Numbered from the stretch's first letter, positions 50,017-62,310 are shown. The stretch: 64,000 nucleotides of DNA from Toxotes chatareus (GCA_016801885.1 CM028885.1:22681834-22745833), one strand, 5' to 3'. The notes: generated by a model not told the origin, from the letters alone. Program-made: numbers and translations.

Positions 50017-52901
50017 CTGTGGGTGGATGATCGGGCTTATTATGTCTGCTCAGCTCAAATCCTATATGCACACCGTTTTACTGCAGCAGAGGAAGAAACA
50101 GGCTCATATAAACAGCCTGCACTGCTCCAACTGTGGCTTGTAATGTGTGTGTGTGCGCGTGTGTGTGCGCGCGTGCATGCGTGCGTGTGTGTGAGGGAGA
50201 GATTAATCAGTGTTTTGTGTTCTGCAGTATTTTGTGGGCTTCAAACACCCCCAGAAGAACAGAACAACCAGAAGGTGCTCAAATGTGTGTGTCTGTGTGT
50301 GTGTGTGCGTGCATGTGTGTGTGTGCGTGTGCCACTGAGTGAGTAGGCTGGTGTGTGTTTGTGTATTTAAATGCGTCGAGAAAATAACTGGCTGAGCAGG
50401 ACGGCAACAGTCAGGCTTCCAGGGCTTGAAATTAACACCCGCCAACCTTCCAAATGCAGGTAAAAATGAAGTGAGGTGGTTTTTGCTGCTGCAGGACAAC
50501 ACGGATGAATCAGAGTCTAAATTTTCCTCCAGTCTCCACAAACACTGACACGTAAAAAACAGCCAACGTGCTTCCACCATGCTGCTTCTCCGAGGCTCTG
50601 AGGTTTGCGGCAGAATCAAACCTGAGGTTTCAGTGTCAGATTGAGCTTCCTGCCATCGATACAGATTATCAATCCCTATAGAAAACATCAGGCAGACACG
50701 ACTAAAGGACAGGGACAGAGGACAAATATTTCTGTTTTATTTTATTGATTTCTCCTTTTGAGCAATAGATTAAACACTGAAGCTATTAACTATTACTAAC
50801 CTCTAAATCGGGCATGCCAGTGATATATAACCAGCTAACAACAAGACACTATTAAAAAAACACAATATCACATCAGTTTAAATGCATCAGTTATAGAATC
50901 GTCAGTTACCAGGCAAACAAAGCAAATCTGAACACAGAGGCGTCATCTGTTCACAGCCACTGTTATCTCAGAGCGCAGGGCGTCCAACATGGCCGCCTGA
51001 GGCTGTTACATTACCTAGAAGCCCTTTAAAGAAATGTCAAAGCATGATGAGCTGCAGATGGTCACTGCTGTTCTCACTCCTCCGCACTTTAACACACAGG
51101 TGTGAGTGTTGAGCAGGGAAATGCTGTGTGTCTGTTGGTCACAGTAACGTGGCGCGTTGATCAGCTGAAGTGATCGGATATCTGCACGTCACAGTCGCAG
51201 ATCAGAAAAAGGAAAGAGCTTCACTCCTTTACCAAACAAAACATGTTCACACTTTAAAACTGATCCTTCATAAACATCAGATTTAATCAGTCCGGCACAG
51301 GTAATCATCATGTGACCTACTTTTCAGTTTGGTCTGACTATCCAGGAACTGTACCAGGATCAGCTGGCCGAACCTTCAAACACTGACAGGAAACGTTTCC
51401 AAAGCCTGACTCAGAAACAGGCCAGAAAGCAGTCACTACTGTTGTTATTGTCTTAATGTGGTTGTTGAAATTTAGAGACACCTCAGCGTGAGGATTCCAG
51501 ACCTGGTTTGTGATTTTAACGTCAGGGATTCACGGTGAGCAGTGACGTTTGATCGACCATCGGTTCTGGTCTGTCTGTTTTCAGTTGGAGGATCAGTGAT
51601 CGCTTTTAAATCTGTGCGTCTTCTGCTTTATTATGAAAATGTATCTGGACGTTGAGCAGAAGAGACTCCAGGATGGAGCCTTGGGGAACTCCAGGTCATT
51701 GCCTGTATATATGTGTATGTTACCACTCGGACTGAGCAGTTATTTGGTTTTATGAGGGAATGGTGATTTGGCTCAGGTTTAAAGTACGATGTTAATGTCT
51801 TAAGCTGTGAAAGAAGGTTTACTCAGTAGCTGTGACCTTTTAACCAGCTGATACGTCACCAGGAAGTTTAGTATCCAGCTAACTCTGAGTTGCCCAAACT
51901 GCTAAATGAAGTGCTTGGTTGTTGTCTCATTAATAGGCTCTCTGGATGCCATTGTCTGTACCGTTCACGCATAAATACAGTTTATTGGAGAAAGAAGAAG
52001 CCATTTATCTGGAACGATAAATGGTCGACTGTTTGGTTTTTAAAGTGTCTCTGTACAAAACCCATCTTTCTGATGGTGTCACATCACGTTCTGACAGGTT
52101 TTTTTCTCCTATCTCTGCTGCTTTGGTTCTGTTAGCAGCTAAATGAGCAGCTGTCAGGTGAAGGACTGACAGCTGGATGATCTTCAACAGTAGCCTGGAT
52201 TTTTCCCGTTAAATGTGAAGGTCGCTGTCTAACAACAAATAAAGTCCACAGCTCTTCCATGATGTGGGTGTTGTTATGCACATTTTCAATTAAAAAATCT
52301 TTTTAAAAAACGCAATAAAATGGAGCATAAGAAAGCTGAGTACAAACTGAAAAATAATATTTCTATTGCAAGTTGTTAGCTCTTTCAGTGACCCCCCCCC
52401 CCTCGTTGTGTCCTCTTCTTCTGCAGCGGTTTAATGTCACCGACTGGAGAATCAGCTCCAGCAATCTGTGAACAGTAGGTGGAAGGCAACAAACATTTTT
52501 CTTTTACCAATTTTTTCTGGAAATATGGTAAAATCTGCACTAAATTTAGATGGGTGCACTGGTTTACTCCAGAAACTCTAATAAAAATTACATATCACTT
52601 CGTTTCTTAGAAATTATTAAACTAGGCCCCAGAAAATATAAAGTAAACAAAGGCTGAAGGGTTGAATGTGATATTGTAGCTTTGTCATTATTTTGTCAAA
52701 ACAGAATAAAATGATGATTTGAGAAACTGTCGTGGAGCAGAACATTTACCTTAATTACCCAGGAGATCCGAGTTAGTCTCACTTTAAAAACAGCTTCACT
52801 TTCTCACCTGAAAAGCAACTGACTTCTCAGCTCAGAAATAAACCCGAGAATCACACACATCCATTGTACGGTCTGACGCTTGTGTTTTAATGCATGTGAG
52901 G

Positions 52902-52968
<67 letters not shown>

Positions 52969-53190
52969 TGTAGCGTTATTTAACTGGTAATTCCCCCTGG
53001 AGGTTTTTGTAGAAAAGCTCTCCAGCTGGAGAACAGTTTGCAGTCTCTTGTGCTTGTGACAGAAATATGACTGAATCAGGTTTCAGGTGAAATATTTCAT
53101 GTCATAGAACATTTTCTTAACAGCCGCCATCTTTTTTACACAGAACCAAAAGGGAACTGGTCCAAGTTTTGTTTTTGTTTTTTTTGTCAG
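44250..53190 (+). other. Long first intron downstream of exon C
   Basis: About 9 kb with no supported exon. It holds (GT)n runs at 49969-50015 and 52904-52965, imperfect GT/GCGT at 50144-50192, and a low-repeat AT-rich stretch at 48.5-49.0 kb containing GATAATTAGATC. A 36-nt phase-2-compatible interval at 44714-44749 was considered and rejected. Confidence 0.4.
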
Positions 53191-53200
53191 AGTAGAATCT

Positions 53201-53924
53201 GGGATACAGGCACTGGGATGCAGGTGGTGGGATGCAGGCGGTGGGATGCAGGCGGTGGGATGCAGGCACTGGGATGCAGGCGGTGGGATGCAGGTGGTGG
53301 GATGCAGGCGGTGGGATGCAGGCACTGGGATGCAGGCGGTGGGATGCAGGCACTGGGATGCAGGCACTGGGATGCAGGCGGTGGGATGCAGGCACTGGGA
53401 TGCAGGCGGTGGGATGCAGGCGGTGGGATGCAGGCACTGGGATGCAGGCACTGGGATGCAGGCGGTGGGATGCAGGCGGTGGGATACAGGCGGTGGGATG
53501 CAGGTGGTGGGATGCAGGCACTGGGATGCAGGCGGTGGGAGGCAGGCACTGGGATGCAGGCGGTGGGATGCAGGCGGTGGGATGCAGGCACTGGGATGCA
53601 GGCACTGGGATGCAGGCGGTGGGATGCAGGCGGTGGGATGCAGGTGGTGGGATGCAGGCACTGGGATGCAGGTGGTGGGATGCAGGCACTGGGATGCAGG
53701 CACTGGGATGCAGGTGGTGGGATGCAGGCACTGGGATGCAGGCACTGGGATGCAGGCACTGGGATGCAGGCGGTGGGATGCAGGCACTGGGATGCAGGCA
53801 CTGGGATGCAGGCGGTGGGATGCAGGTGGTGGGATGCAGGCACTGGGATGCAGGCGGTGGGATGCAGGCACTGGGATGCAGGCACTGGGATGCAGGCACC
53901 GGGATGCAGGCGGTGGGATGCAAG
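53201..53924. repeat. 14-bp minisatellite, 51 in-register copies
   Basis: The unit GGGATGCAGGCGGT repeats 51 times with no indels (53201-53914), followed by a partial unit to 53924. By hand count about 23 copies end CACT, 20 end CGGT, 7 end TGGT and 1 ends CACC. Three carry a change in the GATG part: GATA in copies 1 and 21, GAGG in copy 25. The unit has no stop in any frame and 14 is not a multiple of 3, so long ORFs appear in several frames on both strands. These are artefacts (His-Pro-Cys-Ile-rich on the minus strand, Gly-Cys-Trp-rich on the plus strand). G runs on the plus strand may fold into quadruplex structures. Confidence 0.95.
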
Positions 53925-53984
53925 TATAATCTCTTCAGCCTGTAATGATGGTCACATGACACTGAGGCCTGTCTCCTACCATCC

Positions 53985-54640
53985 CTTCCTTTTCTAAACA
54001 CTTCCTCCAGCCTTTTTATGCCTTTGTCCTGCTCCTCCCTTTCCATCTCTTTCCTCATCATTTGTCTTCCACTTCCCCAGCAGCCACCTCCCTCCTCCTC
54101 CTACTCTCCTTTCTTCATCCTCCTTCGTCCCTGTGCTTCTCGTCACCTGCCGTCCTTTCGCCACGTTCCTCTGCATTTTTGCTTCTTCTTCCTCTTCATC
54201 CTCATGCTCTACCCATCTCTTCCTTTCTTTTTGTCCTTCTTTTCATCTGCAATCCTCCTGCCACATCCCTCTACGTCTTTTTCCTCCTCCTCCTCCTTGT
54301 TTAACCTCCTGCCATCCTTCTCCTTTATTCTTCTCATCACTATCTAGTTTGCAAGCTTTAGGCAATTTCTGATTTTTCTTTCCCTTCTCCTCCTCCACCT
54401 CGCTGTCATTCCTCTGTCCTTCTCCTTTTTCTTTGTGCCTCCATCTCATCATCTTGATTTAACCTCCTGCCATATTACGCCCCTCGTCCTTGTCTTTCCC
54501 TTAACCCTCTAACCACGTCACCCTTCTTTTTTGTTTTCTCTCCTTGTTAAACCTTCATTCTTCCTCGTTCTCCTCCTTATTTTTCTTGTTTAGTGCTTTT
54601 GAATCTCTGGCCACGTCCTTCTTCACCCCCCACTCATCCT
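53985..54640. repeat. 650-bp polypyrimidine tract
   Basis: CTTCCTCC, TCCTCCTCC and TTCTTCCTC units dominate the plus strand directly after the 14-bp minisatellite. ORFs here are Ser/Leu/Phe-rich artefacts. Confidence 0.85.
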
Positions 54641-54949
54641 TTTCCTCGTTCTGGCCGACGCCCCTTCGTCAGCACAAACAGAAACGTGTTTTGAGGCTCA
54701 GCTTTCGGTGGCTGCCGTCTCACTGTTTCCTGCAGCGGTGTGTGCCGTTGGTGACCTGCAGTGACTTTGCTGAATGGATGGGCGGCCGCGCTGCAGGTAG
54801 CGTTTTGGCGACGGAGCAGCCTGGCGAGTGAGAGTGTTTATTTATAGCAGCGCACAGGATCAGTCGAAAAGCGGCCAAGACCACATCAACACCACCGAGA
54901 GACACTGTTTTTAAAAGTCAGAGCTGAAGCACAAAGACATGACAACCTG

Positions 54950-55222
54950 TCATCCTGCAGTGTTTTTGCATTTTAAGTAGCCTCTCCACAGTATAACATG
55001 CCCTAAATACCACTGAAACAAAAGAGTAGAAACCAGATTCAGGAGCAGTCTGTAAAAATGACAAACACGGGCCATAACTGAACAGTGTACGGATGGAAAT
55101 GATGTGAATCGCATGTTACGGCCTCTAACTTTGTCTGTCGGCCATTTTGTGCTGGCCAGGTCGCATTCACTCACCTTTTTTTGAGGTTGTTTGGCAACCA
55201 CAGGAAGAGCTGTGGTTGCCAT
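54950..55222 (-). CDS. Speculative small ORF, 90 codons, strong Kozak
   Basis: On the minus strand the start codon sits in CACCATGG, a near-ideal initiation context. The 90-codon frame begins MATTALPVVAKQPQKK and ends KCKNTAG. An AATAAA polyadenylation hexamer lies about 110 nt past the stop (plus-strand 54837-54842). A strong donor (AAG|GTGAGT) after codon 16 would instead make it an exon end. No family is recognised, and a low-complexity intron can yield such an ORF by chance. The start overlaps an X-box-like GTTGCCATGGTGAAC, which by itself would create the good Kozak context, so this is weak evidence for a gene. Confidence 0.15.
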   Translation of the reverse strand: MATTALPVVAKQPQKKVSECDLASTKWPTDKVRGRNMRFTSFPSVHCSVMARVCHFYRLLLNLVSTLLFQWYLGHVILWRGYLKCKNTAG

Positions 55223-55364
55223 GGTGAACTGGATGAGTTGAACAACTGTCTTCTCAGATGGCAGCTTTTCCCTTATTCTTATTTTCTGGTTTGGCTGTTC
55301 TTTATGTTCTGTCAGGCAGCTCTGACCTCTGACCTTTATCCTCCTTGCTTGTGATGATACTTAC

Positions 55365-55424
55365 AGCATTTTCCTCGTTGACCTCGGCTCCCTCAGCTCT
55401 CAGCTCGTAGTCACACTGCAGCAT
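55365..55424 (-). CDS. Speculative minus-strand exon ending at GTAAGT donor
   Basis: Reading the minus strand, an ATG in GAAGAAAATGC opens 20 codons (MLQCDYELRAEGAEVNEENA) that stop exactly at GCT|GTAAGTAT, a near-perfect donor. Codon composition is coding-like and acidic. A phase-0 join across a 136-bp interval to an acceptor at 55229 (CATCCAG) would continue into FTMATTALPVVAKQPQKK. The acceptor has only a fair pyrimidine tract, and no upstream promoter is obvious. It could equally be chance. Confidence 0.2.
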
Positions 55425-56837
55425 TTTCTTCCCCAAACAGCTCGTCTGGGTGTGGAGCTGCGGTGCATCAGTCTGCGCTCACATGATGCCACCGATCCAA
55501 ATGCGAAACAGCCTCACAGGCTTTTCCAAATGGTATCTGCTCTGTTGTGAAGGGTTGGCACATTACAATAGGTCGATAGTAGTGAATAATTAACTGAATA
55601 AAAGATGATGAATGTTCAGCTGTGGGTGAATTTCTAAAGAACGCTGCACCTCAACATGCAGCTGCAGCATCTTCTCGACGGCTCGATGCCGGACAGTTTG
55701 CTCTCTTCTCCTCTCAAAGACGTTTTCTCGGGACACTTCAGAGCAGTGATCGGCTCAGGCTCAGTCGGCTCAGGCTCAGACTGTGCTGAGCGATGAGATG
55801 CATCATCATTTACGGCCACAAATCTTTCCACATCTTTTTATTTCTGATTATTGTGCATTGTAAAAACTGGCTTTATCAGGCAGTTACGTACAGCTGTGAG
55901 CTGTCGTCCGGCCGGCCGGGGTGTTTGTGCCTGTGTGACACTTCTTTTTAAAATAAAATGAAAAAGTAAAGTTTGAAAGATGGAAATGAACCTTTGGGTT
56001 CTCTTTAAGGCGCCGCAGGGAACAGCTGCTCTTATTCCTGAACAGTGTCCACATCTGAACATCTGAGCAGCACCTCAGTCAGAATTATGAAATATTCTTC
56101 AGTAAATTCTGTGGTTTGCCTTTCAGACACTGTGTTTTCACTTTGGTCATTTTGACTCTTCCTCGTGCACACACACACACTCACACACTCACTCACTCAC
56201 CTTTGCAGCCATGATTCATCCTGTTTCAGAGGGAGCAGAGGGCAGCGATGCTGGACCAAAGTGAGCCAGCCAAATGATTTCAGCTGCCACACAACCTCTC
56301 GAAATAGACTTCCAAACTGCTTCGCTGCACAAATCCTCCTCGGGGCTGCCTTATGGCTGTCGTTAAGATTAATGGCGCTGGATATAATAGTGTTATGATA
56401 TTGATTTTTTTTCTTTTACTACCTCCTAATGAATGAATAGACATAAATGAGATCAGTGTCATGTGATAAGACAGGATGAACTTTCTAGATCCCTGAGGGG
56501 AAATTAAATTATTGTAGCAGCAAAGAATAGAAAGCAGGTAGAAGAGCAAACAGCAAGACTGAAGCTCCGAGTAATAAATAAATATAATGATAAAGGAAAG
56601 TGTTTGATGATTAGACGAGACTGTATGTGTTGGACAAACGTTGCTGTGATTTATATAGAGGTAAGGTCCTCAGAGTGATCCTCCCACATTCGTTTTTATT
56701 TCTTCAGCCTGGCGTCCGTTTGTCACGCCGGCCTCATGATGTTGGACTGGGAAGCCTGGAAAAGCCTCCATCTCCCACTCGGTTATTTTTAGCCATGGTA
56801 CTGATCTGATTGCTTTGCCGTGCTGGTTGTTCAGTCC

Positions 56838-56998
56838 ACCTCGTTGGTCCAGACTGAAACAGCTCAACAAGTATTGGATGGATTGTCATGAAACTTTGCG
56901 CAGACCTTCATGGTGCCCAAAGGATGAGCCCTGATCTCCTGCCTTTTCCTCTGCCCCTGTGAGACTGACGTGGGGTTTGGAGTGAAACGAGTTTTAGC
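56838..56998 (+). repeat. Fish dispersed repeat (TATTGGATGGATTGTCATGA family)
   Basis: The string CAACAAGTATTGGATGGATT, followed by GTCATGAAACTTTGCGCAGA, CCTTCATGGTGCCCAAAGGA and then TTTTCCTCTGCCCCTGTGAG, matches a repeat I know as extremely common in teleost genomes. The classification (probably a non-autonomous element) is not certain. It has no coding capacity. Confidence 0.6.
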
Positions 56999-57741
56999 TC
57001 TGACTTTTCATCTGCTGCTGGTTTATGTTTGTTTTCCTGCTCGCTGTGTCCCAGCACCGTCTCACAGAGGCTCCTGTATCTCCACCTTTTATCCATGTAA
57101 CTGTGTCCTCCTCCTAAGTTGCTCCAGATTTTACTGCGGTGAATAAAATGTTGTGGTTGCTCTGTAGCTTTGAAGCATCAGTGAAACCCTTTGTTTCTTC
57201 AGGCTCCAGCTCTGCTGCACATGCAGCAGGGAAAACCTTCACCCTGCATCGGTCTCACGGTGCAGAAATCCATCGTCATGTCACGTTTCTCCTGTTAATC
57301 ACATCTGCAAAGATGCTTGGTTGACATATTCTCAGGCCTTGGTGGAAGTCCTCTCCCTGCATGCTGATGAGAGTCGACTCATTGAGAATGTTTTTCATTA
57401 AGAGTTTGGTTTTATCTGCTCTGTAAACAGAGCTGCAGATCTTGGAGGGCTTTGTTCTTCATTAAACCAACAGGCAGTAATGGTTTATTTGGCGTGTTTG
57501 TTTTCGGAGCAGCTCTTCTTTCCTCTGCGACAATGAAATGTTAATGCTTTGTTTGCCGATAGTAAAACTGCAGAGGAGCAGATAACAGATTATTACACGG
57601 GAATTAGAATGTGAGTGTGTGAGTTTGTTTGTGCTGCACTTTACATAATGTGTTGTTCTTGAGATTGACAGTTCATTCTTGACAATAGAAACAGCGGTTG
57701 GCGAAATAACCCTCGCCACAAGGTCCAATTTGAACGTCTCC

Positions 57742-57755
57742 GTCTCCATGACAAC
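57742..57755. promoter_or_regulatory. RFX X-box-like motif
   Basis: GTCTCCATGACAAC reads GTTGTCATGGAGAC on the other strand, a canonical X-box form. It ends a non-repetitive stretch (57.35-57.76 kb) that looks like conserved non-coding DNA. Confidence 0.35.
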
Positions 57756-59315
57756 ATGAAGATCATGTTGTAGAGCAGCTGCTGAATGGACGTGGTGGTG
57801 AGATTGTTCTGACCCCGTGTTTGATGGTAGACACTGAGCAGTGATCCCAGCATGTCAAACTGGGAACTGAAGGATTGAGTTTTTCTACATTTTCTCTTGT
57901 TTCAGTCATAAAGTTTTTTAAACACTTAAGTTCTGGAAACTGTTAATAATAAGTTCTGTAAACTTATTATTATTAAATGGCCTGTTCTGAATTCAGGGAA
58001 AATTGATGACAGTGCAGGAAGCTTCCATCCGGCCTCAGGCTTCTTCGCTGTCTTCAGTTAACTCTGGTTAAAGGAATAAATCTCTAACTGAGCCTGTCAA
58101 AGCAGCAACATGCTGAAAGGCTTCCCTTTATTTTTATGGTCTGCAGCTACTTTCATTAAGAAGACGAGTCGATCTTTCTGCTGAGTTAACTCGAGCTTTG
58201 TGGCTTTGATTGTTCCTGTATCAGCTGACGCCCGGCGGAGCAGCAGAGCAGGTTCTCTACACTCTGATTCTCTGCAGGAAAAAGGGACGTGAGACGCAGA
58301 TGTTTGGAAAAGTTTTCACCACTGAAAAAAACGTGTGTGATGTTATGTTATGTGTGATGACTCTTAGATATTGATACGATTTTAAATGGTCAACTGCGGT
58401 CCATCATGGAGGAACGATTAATAATATGAATCAGTATTTAATCAGTCAAACTTTTAGGGGGCCCCAGGGCAAAAATTTGTTCTTGGGCCGTGTTATTTTG
58501 GGCTTGAGGGAATGATTATGGGCTTTTTTAAATTTTCTGGTATTTTATAATCAGCCAGTCATTAGATTGTTCAGTCTTGGTGGTTGCACCCACCCTGTGA
58601 TGGAGTAACAGCACTTTGCGACACTGATGTGGTGAAAACTTCTGACAAATTTGCGATGGATCAACAGACAGAGAATAAACCGGAGGCCTCTGGTCTGTGA
58701 TCCAGCTCTGACTGAAATCTGCATCAGTTACCGTTAACGACCGAGCAGCAGCACAGTGAGGGTTACCTGAGGTCAGGCTGAATGAACCCTCTGTCCATCC
58801 GTCGTCATGAGGCTGAAGGAGATGGTTGTTTTTAAGACTTGAGTGACCGAACGTCCCGCAGCCATGACTCATAATGACACAGTGAAGTGCCCGAAGCTCC
58901 AACAGTCTGATGGACGGACGGTTAAAGGTCAGCTGAAGAGCAGGGACCAGCTGACAGACGGTGGGAACTGATCAGGTCATCACTCACTCTGATTGACTTT
59001 GGCTGAAGTTAGTTTGCTGGTGAGCTAATGTTGTAAATACTTAATGATAATGAACAAACGCGTCATTATAGTAAAACAGCTGTTTGATTTCTCGCCTTTT
59101 ATTTGAGTTAAGTGAGAGGACGTGTCCCTGGGTCTCCAGCTACAAGCTGCTTGATGGCGGCGAAGGATTATATTAACAGTAAAAGCAGCAGTTTTATGGC
59201 ATTGGGTCCCTGGATCTGCACATCTGGACTGCTGTGCCCTGAGACTGGGCTTCTGTCTTCTTCTTCCGCTCATTTGACCTCACAGCCATGCATTCACATC
59301 TCTGCTCTCATCTGA

Positions 59316-59690
59316 CCAATCACAGCCATCTGTCCAGTCTCATTAACTCCACCTAACGCCTCTGCACACAGGGAGAGGAGCAGGTCTGATGTGCGGCCAA
59401 TCAGAGTCTTTGTCTCAACTTGATAAAATGAACTTTTAGACGCAAGCGCTCTGCTCTGTGATTTGCCCAGATTGGATGCTGCCCAGCTTCATTTGACCAA
59501 TCACAGCTGATGAGGGGAAGGAAGCAAGAGATCATGTGTCAGAACTGAGGGGCATGGTCAACGTGCTGTAGGCTTCGGGCAGGTTCAGGATTGATGACGC
59601 GTCATGATGATCGGTAGTTTGGTGTCCGGAGGTGTTCTGAACCCCACGTCAGTTGATGTGTTTGGAGCCAGAATCAGTCAGGACCAATCA
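59316..59690 (+). promoter_or_regulatory. Cluster of CCAATCA boxes
   Basis: CCAATCA occurs at 59316, 59397, 59497 and 59684 on the plus strand, with an inverted ATTGG at 59471. This is the core NF-Y target. No CpG island, TATA box or adjacent exon is visible, so a promoter role is unproven, and an old repeat is an alternative explanation. Confidence 0.25.
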
Positions 59691-60884
59691 GACCACATCT
59701 TTCCTTTCAGAACGGCGTGCTACGCCTCTGGCGCTCCGGCAGTTTAACTGAGGGAGGGAGCAGATTGGAAGAGGCTGTGAGAGAGAATCAGGGAAACCAC
59801 AAGAGAATAAAACACACCTTAAATTAGATCCGTCTGAGAGCAGAGAACATGTTTGGTTAACCTGTGTTCTCTTTATCTGCTCTGCGGAGAACCATCAGCC
59901 TCCTCAGAGGAGGGAACATTAAACTCAGGTCTCACACTCACTTACTTTAGACCTGATTTCAGGCCAAGACAATGAATTTATTTAAGCTCAAACTGATTAA
60001 ACCTTCTGTATCATTCAGAAGGAATGTTAATGAAACCGTCTCTCTCTCAGACAAGAGTCTGTGATCAACCATACTATCTGTGTACTACGATTCATTTTCT
60101 TCATTTTCCACTGGGAGTTTGATTGTAACCAAAGAATTTCCCTCCTGGGATTAATAACATTACTGTGATCTGATCTGATCTGATCTGATCTAAATGATCG
60201 GGGTTAGCATCAGGCTTTCACTGCCCAATGAGCAGTGATTTTGTAATTTACAGGTTAAAAGATGTGAAGATTCAGCTGAAAATGAATGAACACTCTTTTG
60301 GGTTCCAGCATTTTATCGACTGTTTCATAGTCTTTTTCATAGGTTTTGGTCTTTTCGTGAAATTTGTAGATAATTCGAAAAACAGAGATCAGTTCATTTC
60401 AGTTTTATCACCCGACCAATGCTTTAACCTTTTAGTTGCCAAACTTTAACCAGATCTTAACCATTGTGTAGTTTCCAGGAGCAGTTGTGGAGAGAATAAT
60501 TCCCTGACTGCAGGGACGATTTATTAAATGAGAGAATGAAAAGAGAGAGAAGATAAAAACATATGACTGAAAAAAAGAGAGAGTGAGAGGAGAGTAAAAA
60601 AACAGAAGACGAGGGAAAAGATGAGAGAGAGAGCGAGGCGGGGATGACACACTGTGGTTGCTGGGAGTCGCCGCTCGATGCCTCAGGGTTTGGTGCCATT
60701 TGGTGCCTGTGTGGACAACGAGACACACACACACACACAGAAATTCACACAGCAACACATCAATACAGAAACACAAACCTTTCACACATTCTCTCTCTCT
60801 CTCTCACTGGTAAAACGAGGCCTGGATAAACTGTGTCTTACTAACACACATTTCCCAGAGTCCCCGCTGTGTCCTAATGTAGAG

Positions 60885-60965
60885 CGGCGAGCCTACGGGG
60901 CAGTGGAGCAGGGTGGTTGCTGGTTCCAATCCCTGTGACAATCTGGCCTCAGAAACGTGAACAAA
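60885..60965 (+). mobile_element. Possible tRNA-SINE remnant
   Basis: GGGGCAGTGGAGCAGGGTGG and GCTGGTTCCAATCCCTGTGA look like fused A-box and B-box pieces with the central part of the tRNA-like region deleted. The flanking sequence shows no clear SINE body. Weak call. Confidence 0.3.
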
Positions 60966-61089
60966 GGCAAACCCCCCCCCCCCACTCATGCTCACACACG
61001 CACACACACAATGAACCATGTTTTCATGTGTGTCTGATGACTTAACACTGTGCTTCGGATCATGATGGACACAGACGTCAGCCATCATA

Positions 61090-61145
61090 CACTGTTTCCC
61101 TCTGTTTCCAGTCTTTATGCTAAGCTAAGCTAACCTGCTGCCAAT
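61090..61145 (+). repeat. Fish dispersed repeat, copy 2 (TTCCAGTCTTTATGCTAAG)
   Basis: The 19-base core is identical to the copy at 32.45 kb and in the same orientation. It continues CTAAGCTAACCTGCTG, which is closer to the usual family sequence than copy 1. Confidence 0.5.
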
Positions 61146-62179
61146 GAAAGGTCAGAGTGGGAACAAACTGTGATTACGTCTGTCACTGTGAGATGATAAA
61201 GCTTCTGCTGTTGCTGCAGCTGATTGTGCTTCGGTTGTTATGATTCTGACTGTGTGTGTGTGTGTGAGCAGTGAATTGCAGTCATGCAGGCTGAGTCTTG
61301 TAGTGAAGCTGCTGTTTTCCTGTCAGTGGCACATCTGTCACATCTGGCTAAACGTGGTTTGATCAGCGCTCCATGGTTCATGTCATCAGGAGCAGCATAG
61401 AGATGTCACAGTGCAGCTACCGTAGCCACAAGGCGGGACGTCACGTGACGATACAATGGGGGATGTGGTTGAAAGATCTGGAAACATCTGTAAAGTGACC
61501 TTGAGTTTATAATATTTCATCACAGATTTCCGTTTGCAGGGTCAACACACATACACACACACGCACACACAAACACACACATGCACACACACACACACAC
61601 CGTGGGCAGGTGTTGTTCTGAGCTGTCTGTAATTACTGAGCTAAACAGTTAATCACAGAACATTATTAATTACAGCAGACTGACACACTGACCTCCTGTG
61701 TGAGTGACTTTGACAGAGCTGCAGGTGTGTGTGTGTGTGTGCGTGTGCGTGTGTGTGTGGTGAGGTTTATAATTCAGAGTTACCCTGTTTTACACACTGT
61801 AGGTCTCTGCAGTGTGATAGCTGGAGGCTACGGAGGCCCAGAGGGGACATCAGCAGCAGAGCAAGGAGTAACCAAATTAGATGTCCCTCTTAAACAAAGA
61901 CACTGTTACTTTGCTGTTCATTTACTTTCAGCAGGAAGCTGCTATTTTGTCAAACTGAGGTCCACAGTCCTGCTGGTGTCACTGCAGCCGCAGCATTGAA
62001 CTGTGGGACGGAATTAAAAACACTGATGATCTGTGTTTCTTGTTGGAGCCGAACAGTCGCAGAGATGAAACTGTAAAACCTGAAGGGAGGAATCTGATCG
62101 AGGGGTGTTTCAGGCTTTAGTATTTAATATATATTGGCCACATCTGGCTAATACCATTACCTTTTAATTACATCAGTAT

Positions 62180-62310
62180 GATCTAACAGGATCCGGTCAC
62201 ACGTGCGGTTTGGTCCGTGTGAATCTGGATCAAGGCCCATTTTTACCCTGACCATACAGGTGTGAACGCACCCGACACAGCGATGTCAGACCTGCTTTGG
62301 TTCGTTTTCT
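62180..62310 (+). repeat. Possible MITE-like fragment
   Basis: CACACGTGCGGTTTGGTCCG and TTTTTACCCTGACCATACAG, followed by GTGTGAACGCACCCGACAC, resemble internal parts of non-autonomous DNA elements common in fish. No terminal inverted repeats were located. Low confidence. Confidence 0.3.

Noticed and set aside
53201..53924. CRISPR array
   Set aside because: There are no spacers. The 14-bp units are directly tandem, and the sequence is vertebrate.
53083..54061. Long ORFs (227-314 codons) on both strands across 53.1-54.1 kb
   Set aside because: All are translations of the stop-free 14-bp minisatellite in several frames. A 14-nt unit cycles through all frames, so openness says nothing about coding.
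56231..56261. 31-nt interval reading REQRAAMLDQ before GTGAGC
   Set aside because: It follows a CTGTTTCAG acceptor, but is asymmetric, without conservation evidence or linked neighbours.
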